64,000 nucleotides of DNA from Pestalotiopsis fici W106-1 (Eukaryota; Ascomycota; Sordariomycetes; Amphisphaeriales; Sporocadaceae): contig NW_006917092.1 of the NCBI RefSeq assembly GCF_000516985.1, positions 4,655,924-4,719,923 on the forward strand. The letters run 5' to 3'. A program made the position numbers and the translations under genes. This document shows, piece after piece, positions 12,719 to 24,585 of the stretch (the stretch's first letter is position 1; each line of letters begins with the position of its first letter). The notes beneath the pieces were generated by a model. That model ran no database searches and had not been told where the DNA came from. It saw only the letters and a program-made list of their open reading frames with translations.

Positions 12719-12883
12719 AATATCGCTGCAGTCAAATGATGATAATGATGGGGCCGATACGATTGAGCAAGTATTAGGTACTTAGACAGTCAGCTATCCG
12801 TCCCGAGAAAACGTTGGGATGCGACCAATGCCAAATTGATAAAATTTGCAAAAATTATAATTTGGAACTCTGCTAATGAATCG

Positions 12884-14142
12884 TCACCTGGAAGGAGATA
12901 GAATTGGAGCCTGGCTCCCTCTACTGTGCAATCTGAACTCGTTCTCGCCGTTCCAATGACCCAACTCCAGTGGGGGATCCTCGATCGGGTTCAACGGTGG
13001 CCTTTTGTGCCAAATTCTGGTATGTCTCCCACCTTTTGCCGCACTGTTGTTGCTCTCACTGCCAGTCCTCATATACGAGCCTCCATTGGCTCGCCTTTGA
13101 ACGTTATTTATGAGGCGGTTTAGGATGACAAACTCAGCCTTGAGCTTGATTCCGTAGACGCACGGCTTGAAGGCGCCCTGGACATAGAATAGATCGGCGC
13201 ATTGTATTCCCAGGAGGCTGATATCGAGCGCAATAATGAGAATGTTGGTCCAAATGAGCTGCCGCAGCAAGCTCTTCTGCTCATTGTTCTGGGTTTCCTG
13301 GGTGCCACGAGAGGGTACGGACCAAGAACGCTCGAGGAGAGGAGCTGCGTCGTGAAGATACTTGCGCGTTTGGTAAATGTACAGGATGCTCAGCGCCGTC
13401 TCTTGTACGAAAAATACCACTAGTTGGACTCTGTCCCAGACAATGTTGAATGAGACTAGTGACTCATTGACCGTTGTAGATTGCTACCATCAGGGCCGCA
13501 TCATGTCAGAGCTACCATTGTGGCATATACGAGTACATCCTGGAGATACTTACAGCGAGAATGCCAATGACGATTGTCGGTATCGAGAACGCGACCGAGT
13601 TAAAGATAAGCACCAGCCGAATGGCTCGTAGTACCTTGGCCTCGCGCAAAAGTAGGTGAAGCCTCGAGTATAGCACCCAACCTTGGGGAACAACCATGAT
13701 CAACCATGTCAGGTAGATCATGGTGATTGATGGTATTGGGTCTCTCCATATGCCATAGTCGGCGAGGATGATGAATATTGGCTGCAGAATCACGCCCCAC
13801 GACGTGAGCGCGCACGACCAAAAGTACAATCCTCGACGTCTCTTGAATAAGAGGAGCAGCGACAGATTGACCTCAATTCCAATGTACCACTATGGGATCA
13901 AGAGTTAGTGATTTTCTATTGAGAGTTTATTATGAACTATAGTTTGTCTTTTTGTCACATTCCAACGATGCTGCTATGCATTACGGGCCAAACACGTGAA
14001 AATTATTTGGCTACCCAGTGCTTTGCAGTCGAACAAGCTCGGAATTGACAGAGACACCAAGAACAGAAAACAAGCTTACTGAGATGCCAATGAAAGCGGC
14101 CATCGTCATGGACGTCTGGAGGTCCACATTGATGTCGCCCAT
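12884..14142 (-). CDS. DUF7703 seven-helix-like membrane protein
   Basis: Exons 14142-14080, 13889-13554 and 13483-12884 join to 332 aa; introns are 190 and 70 nt, with GTAAGC and GTAAGT donors. About seven hydrophobic segments are seen. The protein begins MGDINVDLQTSMTMAAF and continues WYIGIEVNLSLLLLFKRRRG, RLHLLLREAKVLRAIRLVL and VFFVQETALSILYIYQT, matching the DUF7703 fungal membrane family (function unknown). The C-terminal ~100 residues are hydrophilic and probably cytoplasmic. The acceptor of exon 3 has an in-frame alternative 21 nt downstream (exon from 13462), so the loop length there is uncertain. Confidence 0.75.
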
Positions 14143-15698
14143 ACTCGTCTGATCGTCATGAAAAACACAAGCTCTCGATATCGACAATTCTTTTGGGTGT
14201 TTGGTGGGGAGAAGGAAAGATCGGGCCCTGGAATGGATAAAGTAGTGGGTTTACTGCTCTACCAACTGCTGCCCCCGGGGTTTTGTCTTGGGAAAGCTCA
14301 CAGGGTGAGACAAGGTCAGCTCGTGTAACGCCATCGGGCGTCCCAAGCGGCTGGTCTCGCCATGATGATCTCGACTCCGTATGCGCGAGGGGGGGTCTAG
14401 GTCAGCTGTGGTGCAATCATGGTTGCTTTTTTTTGCATGTGCTCATAGTGTCGCAAAGCTGAGCACCTTGTATTGGCTGCCAGGTACGAGTTACTCGAGT
14501 GTATGGGAAATGATCTTTGACAAAGTCTGATTAATTGCTTGTCAATGCATTGCAGCCCGTGTCTATCTGACGTGCTCGAAAATTGCAAATCATGCTCTTG
14601 TCAGATCAATCCTTTTCCAAAGCGCTTTTCAGGGGCAAACACGATACTTATATGTTGATCCTTCAATTTGGACGAGTGCCAGCCATGTATTCCGAGATTC
14701 AGGGACCTAAGAGAATATGATGCTGAGAACATGGCGGTTTGTGGCTGCGGGCCGGTCTACAAATTTGTCTCACATTCTAGTGCAACCTGACAATCGAGGA
14801 TCAACATTGAACGAAAAGCTTCAATCAGGAATGACGAATACTAACACGTGATAACGACAGGCAGAAAGCGCCCAGATATCACCCCAAGAAAAAAACAAAA
14901 CAAGAAATATTTTTGCTGAAGATGAAAATACCATGTCACTTTACCGAACCTCAAACTCCCCCTCCAGATTCACGTCATAACCGAGGGCAGCTACCAGTGT
15001 GCTACCAATCATGCCTTTACTCAGAACCTTATCGCCCAAGATGTTTCCAAACATGGAATTATACGTAAATTCCAGTGCATCCAAAACCTCTATTCTCTAG
15101 CCCGGGCAATCCTGCCTCCCCCAGATTCACATGGTAGGAATGGAATGCAAATCGCACCATCTACATGAACCAGAGTGATCTCCGCCTGAGCCAATGTAAA
15201 GAAGATATGCTATAGCCAAACAGTTGCTTTGCGGAGTGTGCCGACTACGTCAGTGCGACAGAGAGAATGGCGTTGGGTACTGCCGGCGCTGGCAAGTCCC
15301 ACGGACAATCTGGTCTGAATCTTGCTGGAAGCGTCGCAGTCTCCTTCTGCGAGATGAACTCGAGGGTACCATGTGGCTGGACGCTTTGGTCATGGTATCA
15401 GGCCATTGCCTGTGGGAAATCTATTTACGCCATCGCAGTGGTGGCTGTCCTGTCGAAACAGAGCATCACACCTTACGTGTCTGGTTCGACGCATCGCCCG
15501 GGTGTAGGTGCTCAGCAAGTGGTATGCCGACAGGCGAGTTGGAAGATTCAATGGCATCGACCGTGACGGGCCTCGTTTCTGGTCGTCAGGACACGAGTAG
15601 TACTTGTCCTTCAGTGATTTCCACGGCAAGGTTGGTCGAAGCTGTATTCATTCCCCATATTTATCAGGACAATATCTTTTGGTCGGTCATTGAGCTGC
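14143..15698. other. Intergenic, no gene supported
   Basis: This is the upstream region of the DUF7703 gene and the downstream region of the 726-aa membrane protein gene. A 99-codon plus-strand ORF at 15267-15566 contains a P-loop-like string but has no other support and was rejected. Confidence 0.5.
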
Positions 15699-17879
15699 TT
15701 ATGAAAAGCTCGGAATGAATCTAGTCCAGGGCGTGTTTTGGTAGACGCCAATAGGAGCCGATCTTAGAGGGCTAAAGAGTAGAGCGAGAAGGATCAGACG
15801 CGCCGTGATATAGAGTATACCACCGCCGATCGTAACTATTCGGGATGCTCTCGTGCATTGCTCACGAGTTTTGTCGAATCGGTGAAACCTTTCCCTCAAT
15901 CGGCCAAGGCCGCTCATAAGGTCGCCCACTGCTGTGGACTCGGAGTGCTCCTTACCCATCACTGGGGCTATTCTCTTAACATAAGAATTCTCAAAGTCTT
16001 TCCATATCTCCAACTCTTTGTCATATATGAACAGCGTCGAGATGCTGAAATCTAAGTCGACCGACTCACCAGACCATCTGATGCCTTCATTTAAATTTTT
16101 GAGCAGTCCTCGAAAGTGTGCAAATCGATTTGCGAAAAGTTCCATAGACCTTGCTGTGCGATAGAGGCCGCTTTTTTGCTCACTGTCCCTTGCTCGCTGT
16201 ATTTCTTCATCCTCTGGGATCTTATCAAAACGATGAATTCCAGCTGGTCTGAGCAAGATTGCCATGAGAAAAAAGTGAGTTTCTTGTTGCCTCGATATGG
16301 AAAATCCGGGACGCAATTTGACGACTGGTTTCAGAAAGAATGGGTCCGTGATCATGTCGAGATATCCATCCGGCCATGCACGCAGGCATTCCATCTCGCT
16401 TCTCACAGCCGAAACTTTTCTGCCAATCGTATAAGAGGTCGCGAAATACGTTAGGGTCAAGCTGGCCAGAAGAGATGCAAAGGGAACAAGTGAGGATGAA
16501 ATACTAGTAATCCTCCACAGTATAAGTTCTGTGCGCGTAGGAAACTCAAAATTCCATGCAGAACAGTGTAATCCCCCAAAGATGAGAGCAGAAATAGCCA
16601 TCAGAATAACAATAAGTGGGACCTCTCCCTCCATATCTACCATATCGTTTGGGACACGAAGTAGATCTTGAATGCGTCTCTCACGTCGTCTTGCCCGATG
16701 AGGAGATAGCAAACGCTGCATGAAGGGCTGAGTGTAATTGAAAACCCCAGTATTGTTCTCCGGATCTTGCTCATGATCTTCCGAACAATCAAAACCTCTA
16801 GTGATGTGGGGGATCCATATTGGTTGAGATATATCCTTCGGTTTCCACCAATTAACAGCAAAGGTGGCGATTGCAAATATGGAAAATGCCAATGTGGCAA
16901 TTTCGAGTTGCGTAATCGGAAGACCTGCTACCCCTCTAGCGATTACTGTCAAAACAAGTGAGGAAATTTGCAGTACAGAAAGGCTTTTCAGCAGCCAATC
17001 TGCTTTGCTTTTGTCTGCAATGTCTTCCATTTGGAGAGAAAAGCCTTTGAGCGGGTGATCGACATTACGCCACTCGTAGTGACGACTGAGTTTGGAGCCT
17101 GTGAGAACAAAAGGGCTGAAAGCGGTGTGCCAGTATGCCAAGCCGCCCATGTTGGCCAGATACGAATGAGTTAGCGTCCAAAATTGAGGCTGCTCTCTCC
17201 ATCTGGTTTGGGTTTTGTCTTTGTCGCTGTTCTCGGGATCCTGTGAACTTGGGATGACAACCACTTCAGGTCTTGGATCTTGTGTATTGGTGTTGTCTAT
17301 GGTAGGATCTTGTTCGTTTGAATCCCCTCGTGAACTCTCAGGGTGCGTGGGTAGCTTTGTCAAAGTCTTGCTTTCTTCGATTGTCGCGCTCGTAGTGGTG
17401 ACGGACTGATCATTGCAAGGCTTGTCCTTGGAAGCTGATTCCCATAGGCCGAGACCCATCAAGCGATATAACGCCTGTACCACTTTGGATTCCTTGTCGT
17501 TCACTTTCCAGCTTCTCCTTAAGCCTGTCATGCCACCATACGGGTTCGGCGTTTCCCAAGTGATGCGGTCTGTTTCGATTGTTGCAAGTGTCTCTCTGAA
17601 TTCGCGGTAGTCCTTCAAGGCCAGTCTTAACTCACACACTGATTTTGAAAAGACAAATTCAGGAAGTAAGATGGTAATAGCCATCCACTTCAATTTTCTG
17701 AGAAATCTTGTCGCGGTAGAATCTTCATGCCCAGGAACGTTCAGGTGAAGGACTGTCCATGTGCAAGCGAAGATGGTAAGAAGGCAACTATAGACGAGCG
17801 ACAATGTACCCCGCTCAGTTGGAGCGGTATACCATCCCACTGTTTTGTCTACCGGGTCGTTATTGATAGCCTCAGCCAT
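15699..17879 (-). CDS. Fungal integral membrane protein of unknown function
   Basis: This is a single-exon 726-aa protein from the first ATG (17879). The N-terminus carries GWYTAPTERGTLSLVYSCLL and FACTWTVLHLNVPG, then RFLRKLKWMAITILLPEFVF; this pattern is recurrent in ascomycete membrane proteins that have no named Pfam family to my knowledge. A long acidic, low-complexity loop rich in Ser, Thr and Asp (about residues 170-235) separates the N-terminal part from a region with further membrane spans (LVLTVIARGVAGLPITQLEI, PLIVILMAISALIFGGLHC, LVPFASLLASLTLTYFATSY and a C-terminal span). No enzyme motif is visible. It could be a sensor or transporter-like protein, but nothing shows this. Confidence 0.8.
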   Translation of the reverse strand: MAEAINNDPVDKTVGWYTAPTERGTLSLVYSCLLTIFACTWTVLHLNVPGHEDSTATRFLRKLKWMAITILLPEFVFSKSVCELRLALKDYREFRETLATIETDRITWETPNPYGGMTGLRRSWKVNDKESKVVQALYRLMGLGLWESASKDKPCNDQSVTTTSATIEESKTLTKLPTHPESSRGDSNEQDPTIDNTNTQDPRPEVVVIPSSQDPENSDKDKTQTRWREQPQFWTLTHSYLANMGGLAYWHTAFSPFVLTGSKLSRHYEWRNVDHPLKGFSLQMEDIADKSKADWLLKSLSVLQISSLVLTVIARGVAGLPITQLEIATLAFSIFAIATFAVNWWKPKDISQPIWIPHITRGFDCSEDHEQDPENNTGVFNYTQPFMQRLLSPHRARRRERRIQDLLRVPNDMVDMEGEVPLIVILMAISALIFGGLHCSAWNFEFPTRTELILWRITSISSSLVPFASLLASLTLTYFATSYTIGRKVSAVRSEMECLRAWPDGYLDMITDPFFLKPVVKLRPGFSISRQQETHFFLMAILLRPAGIHRFDKIPEDEEIQRARDSEQKSGLYRTARSMELFANRFAHFRGLLKNLNEGIRWSGESVDLDFSISTLFIYDKELEIWKDFENSYVKRIAPVMGKEHSESTAVGDLMSGLGRLRERFHRFDKTREQCTRASRIVTIGGGILYITARLILLALLFSPLRSAPIGVYQNTPWTRFIPSFS

Positions 17880-18919
17880 GGCCGCGGGTCTTTGGCTTGT
17901 CAATGACTCTCCTGTATGGGATGCAGAAAACGGGTTGATCGGTATGCTGTTGAGGGAGAGAAGATCTCTGTTACGCCTCAAATGTCAGAAATTTTGTGTT
18001 GTAGGCATCCCTACTGTCTTTCAGCCCTCAACCCCTAAGCGGAACCGCCAAGGCCGCCCGTGAGCAGCGTGCATTTGCAAACTGAGAGACAAACAAAGAA
18101 AGCATTTTCAGCTTTTCCAACATTTATTGGCTGTAACTGATGATGCGTGGCAGTGCGGCGCCTTGAGAGCCAGGGATCTACAGAGACCGCTGCAAGCCAA
18201 GCCCAGGCGCCATTGCTAAGCCGCCGTTGCAGGTTAATCTACATCAAATACATATGTACCTAATGTTAGGTTACGTACCTAGTAGGTACTTGTTTTATGC
18301 ACGAGATACATTTTCAGCTGCTATGAATTCATCGACATTCCATTCTCGGGAGACATGAGGAAAAAATCTAATAGAATACCGGATGCTATGAAATAATGGG
18401 ATTTTAATACAAGATGGGCCATGAAGTGAATTAATTGAATGATTAGGTATTCAATTTGCACTGCACGCGCGTGGAAACCCTGACCTCCTCAGCGAGGCCG
18501 GTAGTGGACCTTAGGGGGCTAGTATACTACCGCAGGGCCAAAAGTCGGCTAACAATGGGTCTGTTCCCAAGGCAACAGAATACGTCAGCGAGAAGAGCGT
18601 TGGGAGTGGGGAGCTGTAGACGTACAATAGAGACGAGCGGCCACCTAGGCACGCCATCTAAGAACTCACGTATTTATACCGATATAACCTGGCTCAATGT
18701 TGGTCAAAATAGATTGTTATGCGCGGAACTGTTTGATGTTTCTCACGAATGGTCACCTTCTAGAACCAGTTGTATCTTGTTCGAAGAGTTCAATCGCTGT
18801 TGGCATGAAGAAAGCGTAAATTTGAGGGTTGCGATCAAAGGATCAAAGTCTTGAATGCTCTTACCCAGAGGCACTCGGGACACTCGAAACTTGTGCAGGT
18901 GGACAAACTGCAGCTTTAT
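17880..18919. other. Intergenic with a small palindrome cluster
   Basis: No gene is seen. At 18256-18289 two adjacent near-palindromes are built from GTACCTA/TAGGTAC; the second (18275-18289) is perfect around a single central base. The 18456-18854 plus-strand ORF has no protein-like character. Confidence 0.5.
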
Positions 18920-19249
18920 TTATCCCTGCATCACCGTATACAAGTCCCCAACCTTGATCACAAATGACACCAACAGTTTTAGTTCCTCGGTCTTGCTCTC
19001 ATTTTCGACCTTGGCGTGAATTCTCTCTCCGTGTTCAATAAAGCTTTGTCCAATGGAATATGTCTCTGCCTCCTCGTCCTCAAATTGTGTAAGAACCACC
19101 CCCTGTAGTACATAGACGACACCCGACACTGGATGGGTATGGGCTGGAACAGCGAAGCCTGGGGGTAGTTCTAGCAGCATGACGCGAGCTTCCCAGCCGG
19201 GGAGCTGTGGTAATGGCAGCGTTTGGATTGTAGTTCGGCGGATCGACAT
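18920..19249 (-). CDS. Small cupin-fold protein (Cupin_2)
   Basis: This single exon encodes 109 aa. The two cupin motifs are visible: motif 1 around PPGFAVPAHTHPVSGVVYVLQG, with the His-X-His pair and a later glutamate region, and motif 2 around SIGQSFIEHGERIHAKVEN, with the last His ligand. One cupin barrel accounts for the whole protein. Such short cupins can be isomerases, metal-binding or sugar-binding proteins; no substrate can be assigned. There is no signal peptide, so a cytosolic place is likely. Confidence 0.82.
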   Translation of the reverse strand: MSIRRTTIQTLPLPQLPGWEARVMLLELPPGFAVPAHTHPVSGVVYVLQGVVLTQFEDEEAETYSIGQSFIEHGERIHAKVENESKTEELKLLVSFVIKVGDLYTVMQG

Positions 19250-20579
19250 GGCGATTAATTCCCCTTGTTGGATGAAGTGATGGAAGTGATGGTTGCTTGT
19301 AGGTAAAGACTATACCGGCCATTGATTTTATGTAGCGAGCTGACCAGGCCAGTTTTATATACTTGACCATCACTGATTAAAATACTACCAGGTCGGATTT
19401 ATTTTCGCGTTCATAATCGCTAAGCAAAATTAGTTGTATCTTACTCGAATATAGTCCCAATCTTGCCTCATCTGCGGGATCTTGCGGCTTATTGGATGCG
19501 GGGGATTTAGCTCCCGTGGACCACCACTGGGGAAGTACATTTGACTTGGCACGTCACTTAAATGACGATCGCAGGGCGTCAGTAGGGCATCAGGTCCTAC
19601 TTGAACATTTCTAACATACCGGCAAACTCTATTGCTGGTGGTTTTGGCATTTTGACAACCGCATGAGTGTGCATATGCTTAGAAATTGGTGTATTACGTA
19701 GAAGCTTTTTGTCAGCATGACTTGGAACACAGTGAGGAGCATCGTTTACACCAGCATTCATACACCTCGAGAAGCTTTGATGTCGATTACATGAGGATCC
19801 TCACCTGATACACGTCGATAGTAATTATCATTCTCAAGTTCTCTTGGTTTATTCCTGCTTTTGAAAATACATGGTTACATATCGTGGGATTGTAATCATC
19901 CAATACTTCAGCCCTGTGGACCCCTACATGGGTTGCCAAGTAGCATGATGATCCCCAGCGGCCGGCTTATACCGAGCTTATGTGAGAGCTAGTGGACCTT
20001 GAGTTGTACGTGGAAATGTGATCTGTTGTCCAGCTCTCCAATGCGAATGGCAGCAGGCAAGGGGCCAAGCCGTTATGCTGCGCAAGGGTAACAAGTGATA
20101 AGTTGTGTATTCGAGTTGCCCATTTGCACGGACAGATTGCGGTTGGTAGGATGCTGAATCTTCATGTGTTGATACTATTTCAGAGTAATCTGTACCTTTC
20201 AGGTGCGCGGCTGCTCGGACCGAGTTCACCATCTTGGCGATTTTAAATCAGTGAATTCTTATGTAGGTATCTTTTCATTGCTTGTAATGAAAACGTCTGT
20301 GACGGCGCGTAAAACTTCGAGTGCTTGCGCGAGATAACATCATATCTGTCAGTTCTATGCGGCGTGAACATAACACCCGACGACGGAGCCATGTTTGGCC
20401 CTGCCCCGCCTGCCACCGTTGTGTTGGTTCCATCCACCCGTACCTAGTTGAGGGGCTACCTAGTTTCAATATAAATGAGAGCTTGCTGTACAGGTGTGTC
20501 TTTCAATACTCTTCCTCCCTCAAAACCCAGTATTGGCGACAAGAACATTTCATCTGTCCAGGAGAAACAAATCATCAAC
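19250..20579. other. Intergenic, divergent promoters
   Basis: This lies between the divergent small cupin and Gfo/Idh/MocA genes. It is moderately AT-rich with no supported gene, repeat or RNA. Confidence 0.6.
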
Positions 20580-21969
20580 ATGGCATCTACCGTGTCAGCG
20601 TTTTTAAGCGGCTTGCACCGCAATTGGACAATGCTCAATCCACCCGCACCGCCCAAGGAGCAAAATGCGCTGAAGTTTGGAATACTAGGCGCTGCCAACA
20701 TTGCGTGAGTCTGGCGCCCAACTCTGTGCCGCAGCACCTCTACAGAATGCATGAATGACTAATAGAATCCAGGCCCATGGCTTTCATTTCGCCTGCTCAG
20801 AGTCATCCTGGGGTCATCATCTATGCCGTCGCTGCACGCGACAAGACACGAGCTACTGCTTTTGCCAAGAAGCACAGTATTCCAGTGGTCAAGGATAGCT
20901 ACGATGGTACGCAACGTCAACCCCACTATCGGGCAACTCAACCAACAGCGATATGCTGACACCTTGACTAGACCTCCTCAACGATCCAGAGATTGATGCA
21001 ATCTACAATCCACTGCCATGCGGGCTTCACTTCGAGTGGACTGTGAAAGCGCTCGCAAAGGGCAAACACGTCTTGCTCGAAAAGCCGTCCACCAGCAATG
21101 TCCAGGAGGCCGAGACCCTGTTTCGCCATCCTCTCCTCTCTCAGTCTGCCAAACCACCCGTGCTCATGGAGGCATTTCACTCTCGCTTTACCGCGGCATT
21201 TCACTTGTTCCTGACAACCCTAGACCAGCCCAATATTTCTGAGGCATTCGCAGTTTCTCCAATCCCGAAATTTATAGCTGCAGATGATAATATCCGCTAC
21301 GACTACAGCATCGCCGGCGGATCCATCCTAGATTTGGGCACATACCCAGTGTCTGCCCTTCGTGAAGCATTTGGTGCAGAACCCACCGAGTGCACCGAGG
21401 CCAACTTGGTGCCCATGGCAGCACCCCGCGAGCGGTGCGATCACTCATTCGATGCCACCTTCAAATTTCCCAATGGCGGCATTGGTAAGATTCACGGGTC
21501 TTTGCGGACCCCTGTGACGGAACTCGGCTTTTCAAACATCACGGTGAAACACAGACCTGTCCCAGCGCCAGAAGAGGAGGATGCAAAGAAAGAAGGCACG
21601 CAGGTGACCAGGACGCGGACAGTCATCTTTTACAACTTTATGCTCTCGAATCACTACCATCGTATCGACGTGACAGACGAATTCGAGGTCACGCGGGACT
21701 CTTCCGTGGTGAAGAGATACACGCGAAAGGATTTCAAAAAGGCCTACACCTTCGAGGAGATGGGCAAGGACGCCAACAGCAATCCATACTGGTCTACTTA
21801 TCGATTTATGTTGGAGCAGTTTGTCAACAGAATCCATGGCATCGAGGGTTCGGGCAAGTTCATTTCCCATGAGGATAGCATTTCCCAGGCGCGCGCGTTG
21901 GACATGATCTACACCAAGTCTGGTTTGGGGCCTAGGCCGAACAGCAAGTACTGGACGGAGAATCATTGA
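20580..21969 (+). CDS. Gfo/Idh/MocA NAD(P)-dependent oxidoreductase
   Basis: Exons 20580-20704, 20773-20906 and 20972-21969 join to 418 aa (introns 68 and 65 nt). The dinucleotide-binding motif GILGAANIA starts the Rossmann fold. It is followed by VIIYAVAARDKTRA, AIYNPLPCGLHFEWTVKALA and the family signature KHVLLEKPSTSN (Glu-Lys-Pro). The C-terminal domain includes GGSILDLGTYPVSALREAFG. The pattern is closest to the dimeric dihydrodiol dehydrogenase / D-xylose 1-dehydrogenase branch, which oxidises sugars or trans-dihydrodiols. A 20-residue N-terminal extension precedes the fold. Substrate is not predictable. Confidence 0.9.
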
Positions 21970-22374
21970 GTCCACCTCCCTCTCCGACTTTTCTCTCCAT
22001 GGCCAGCCGTGGAACACGGAGTTATTATCAATCTTTCCCGTTCAATCGCGATAGTTCTATTGGTATAATTAGTGTCCTTCAATTACGGCTGTTTAGCTCG
22101 CGGGTGCTTCAGCAGGGTGGGGGCCGCCACGGTAATCATGAGCTGACAGTCATCAAACCATGGTGGCGTGCAGGCTGTGTCCTTTGATGTTGTTGCTTTT
22201 CAAGTAATTAGTGAGGCGTGACTGAGGCGCGGTGACGGCAGAAATGAAGAATGCCTCGTAGCCTTGCAACAAATCGAGGATATTTAGAATCGCTAAAATC
22301 AGATCTAGTATAAAGTGCATCGGATCTAAAACCAAGCTTGATCTTTGAATTATCTCGCTCTCGTATCGGGCATC
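21970..22374. other. Intergenic and promoter of the rhodopsin-like gene
   Basis: This is a short spacer between two same-strand genes. No gene, repeat or strong motif was seen. Confidence 0.6.
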
Positions 22375-23673
22375 ATGAACAATAACTACCTCGACCTTCC
22401 AGCTATGGAAGCTCCTCATGGAGAAATCCAGAATTTGATTTCCCCTCCCAACGGGAACGATATCGTGATCGCGAGCTACACAGTGTGTATGATCATAGTC
22501 ACGGTCTTCGTCTGCCTACGGCTCTATGCGAAATTCGCTCTGTTGAAGACCCCGCGCATTGAAGATTGCAAGCATAATTCTAATTACGGTCCATATTAGA
22601 GAACTGACTGGCGTTACAGATTTACTTTTACCAACCTTTGTGCGTTTATCAAAACGCTCTGACGCAGACGCAGCTTCGGGTCTTGATTTCTAACAAGATG
22701 GTACATCTTTAGGGATTATTTATTGCGCATTGTGTATACTGGTTAAAGATGACCGAAAACCCTGGCCATTTAGTTCACACGTGGGATTTTACCATCCGAG
22801 GTCTTATCAAGTTCTTTTACGTAGGTAAATTTCTGGGCTTGTTCCGTGTTTGACTGAATCAATCAGCTCATGGTCAAATAGAACGGCTTTTACGGGTACA
22901 TTCTCTACGAAAGCACAATCATGGTCATCAAGCCGCTCATCCTTTTGGAATGGATTCACATCTTCATATCAGCAGCGCGCCCTCTTAAGCCTTTCCAGTG
23001 GTTGTGTTACATTCTAGGAACTTTTAACGTCCTCACATGTTTGTTGGCCATCTTGATTGACGCAACATCTTGCAAGCCGCAAGAGTACTGGCTGAACGGG
23101 ACCACAAAGGGAGGCCATTGCGTCAACACAACAGACGTAGCCGTCGTCTTGGCCGCACTCAACCTCATCACAGACATGTGCATTCTTCTACTTCCACAAA
23201 GTATTATTTGGAGACTGCAGCTGTCAAGAGCCAAACGAGCTGGAGTATCACTTGTCTTTTCCATTGGCATATTGTAAGTCTGAATTGCTTGAACAAAACA
23301 TCTCAAGTGATTTTGGAAGACGACTGACTGAGAAATCCAAAACAGATCCATGCTCACAGCCGCTTATCGAATATATTTGACCTGTCGATTTACCGCTTCA
23401 AGGGACATTGCATACATTTTTTCAGAGGCTGGCGTGTTCGGTCTGTTTGAAATGACAACTGCTATACTTGTCCTTACGGCACCGTCTGTGCCAAAACCGA
23501 TTCATCATTTGGCTGGCAAGGCGGCTAGTTCCCTCAATAGGCTACTAGGGGCAGATATCCTGTCGAGGATCCAGAACAGTTACAAGTGGTCACATCGACT
23601 CAACAAAAATGGTGACCCCATGTCTGCTTCAAAGGTAACGTTGGCGAAGAATGAAAGAGTCTCGAGTGTTTGA
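22375..23673 (+). CDS. Fungal rhodopsin-like domain membrane protein, five exons with a micro-exon
   Basis: Proposed exons are 22375-22567, 22620-22639, 22713-22820, 22882-23273 and 23346-23673, giving 346 aa. All junctions keep frame. The protein has the pattern of the fungal rhodopsin domain (the family that contains the Pth11-like receptors): an N-terminal helix then CLRLYAKFALLKTPRIEDYLL, a loop ending GHLVHTWDFTIRGLIKFFY, GYILYESTIMVIKPLILLEW, a Cys-containing loop (YWLNGTTKGGHCVN), NLITDMCILLLPQSIIWRLQ and GVFGLFEMTTAILVLTAPS. The first intron uses a GC donor (GCAAGC at 22568), and exon 2 is only 20 nt; intron 2 has a textbook CTAAC branch site. Without them the frame hits a stop after EDC. 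Role: probable surface receptor-like or membrane protein; unproven. Confidence 0.75.
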
Positions 23674-24585
23674 TGAGGCGAGGATAGAAACACCTGCGTC
23701 GACGAGTTGATCTAGGGCAGGCTTCCGCCGAAATCATTATAGGTGATAGTTTTGAGAATGTCCCAGTTTGTCAACCCCAAAGAAAAAAAGTTACCAAGCA
23801 GTTGAAAGAGGCTCGGGATAATCGAGAGCGGTGAACATGTTCGGCACGCAAGAGCGGGACGTCGGTGGCTGTGCAAGTGATGCTCCGGTCAGTAAGACGA
23901 CCGTCCGATGCATAAGCGACCCTCCGTCTGACCCTCCGGTCCGTCTCCAGGCACGCAACATGGGAAAGGGGTTATATATTACAGCATGTGGATATAGTGC
24001 AACGCATACTGTCCAGGGGTAGCATGATGAACGGGTACGCGAATGGACCTCGCATCAGGTTATCGACAATGTTTAGACGAGAGGAATGCAGTTCGTTCGA
24101 AAGAAAAGACAGTCAGTATTCGCATTGTTAGTATAGAAGCAATGAAAAAAGAAGAAGAATAAGGAAGTACTCGTATGAGGTCTCCAGCATCATTTGACGG
24201 GCCGGCTATGCCAAGATATCGACTGATTCGACAGTCGTGTCTTATGGTGCAACAAGAATACGAATACGATCTGCCCCACTTCTCACAGGCCTATAGTCAC
24301 ACACTAGGCACTATCGTATGTACTATCCAGGTCAATTTGTGTGAAGCAACTGTATGCTCCCTGCGCCTTACAGAGACATTGGAGTAATGAGAGAGAATGA
24401 ATTTGCAATTTTGGTTTGAAAAGCCTTGTGCTGTAAAAGTCTTGGCATGCGGTCCAAGGCAGACGTCAATCAAGCGATCTTGGTACTGCTGAACATACAT
24501 AAGGTCGGAGTTTCCCTCCATTAGAAGGTATTGTCACCCCTTCTGCTCAATCTATTGTGACCCAGGCTTGCGATCCATTTCAGAC
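23674..24585. other. Intergenic and promoter of the CYP51 gene
   Basis: No gene is seen. A short imperfect direct repeat of GACCCTCCGT/GACCCTCCGG occurs at about 23918-23940. No clear sterol-response element was found. Confidence 0.5.

Noticed and set aside
15267..15566. 99-codon plus-strand ORF with a P-loop-like string (GTAGAGKS)
   Set aside because: A single short string in an isolated ORF with no Walker B, no homologous context and a stop after 99 codons. Chance is the better explanation.
18256..18289. Repeated TAGGTAC/GTACCTA motif here and at about eight other sites in the window
   Set aside because: A 7-mer counted on both strands is expected about eight times in 64 kb, so the scatter is not enriched; only the local palindrome is worth noting.
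18456..18854. 132-codon ORF in an intergenic region
   Set aside because: Composition is not protein-like and no start context or domain supports it.
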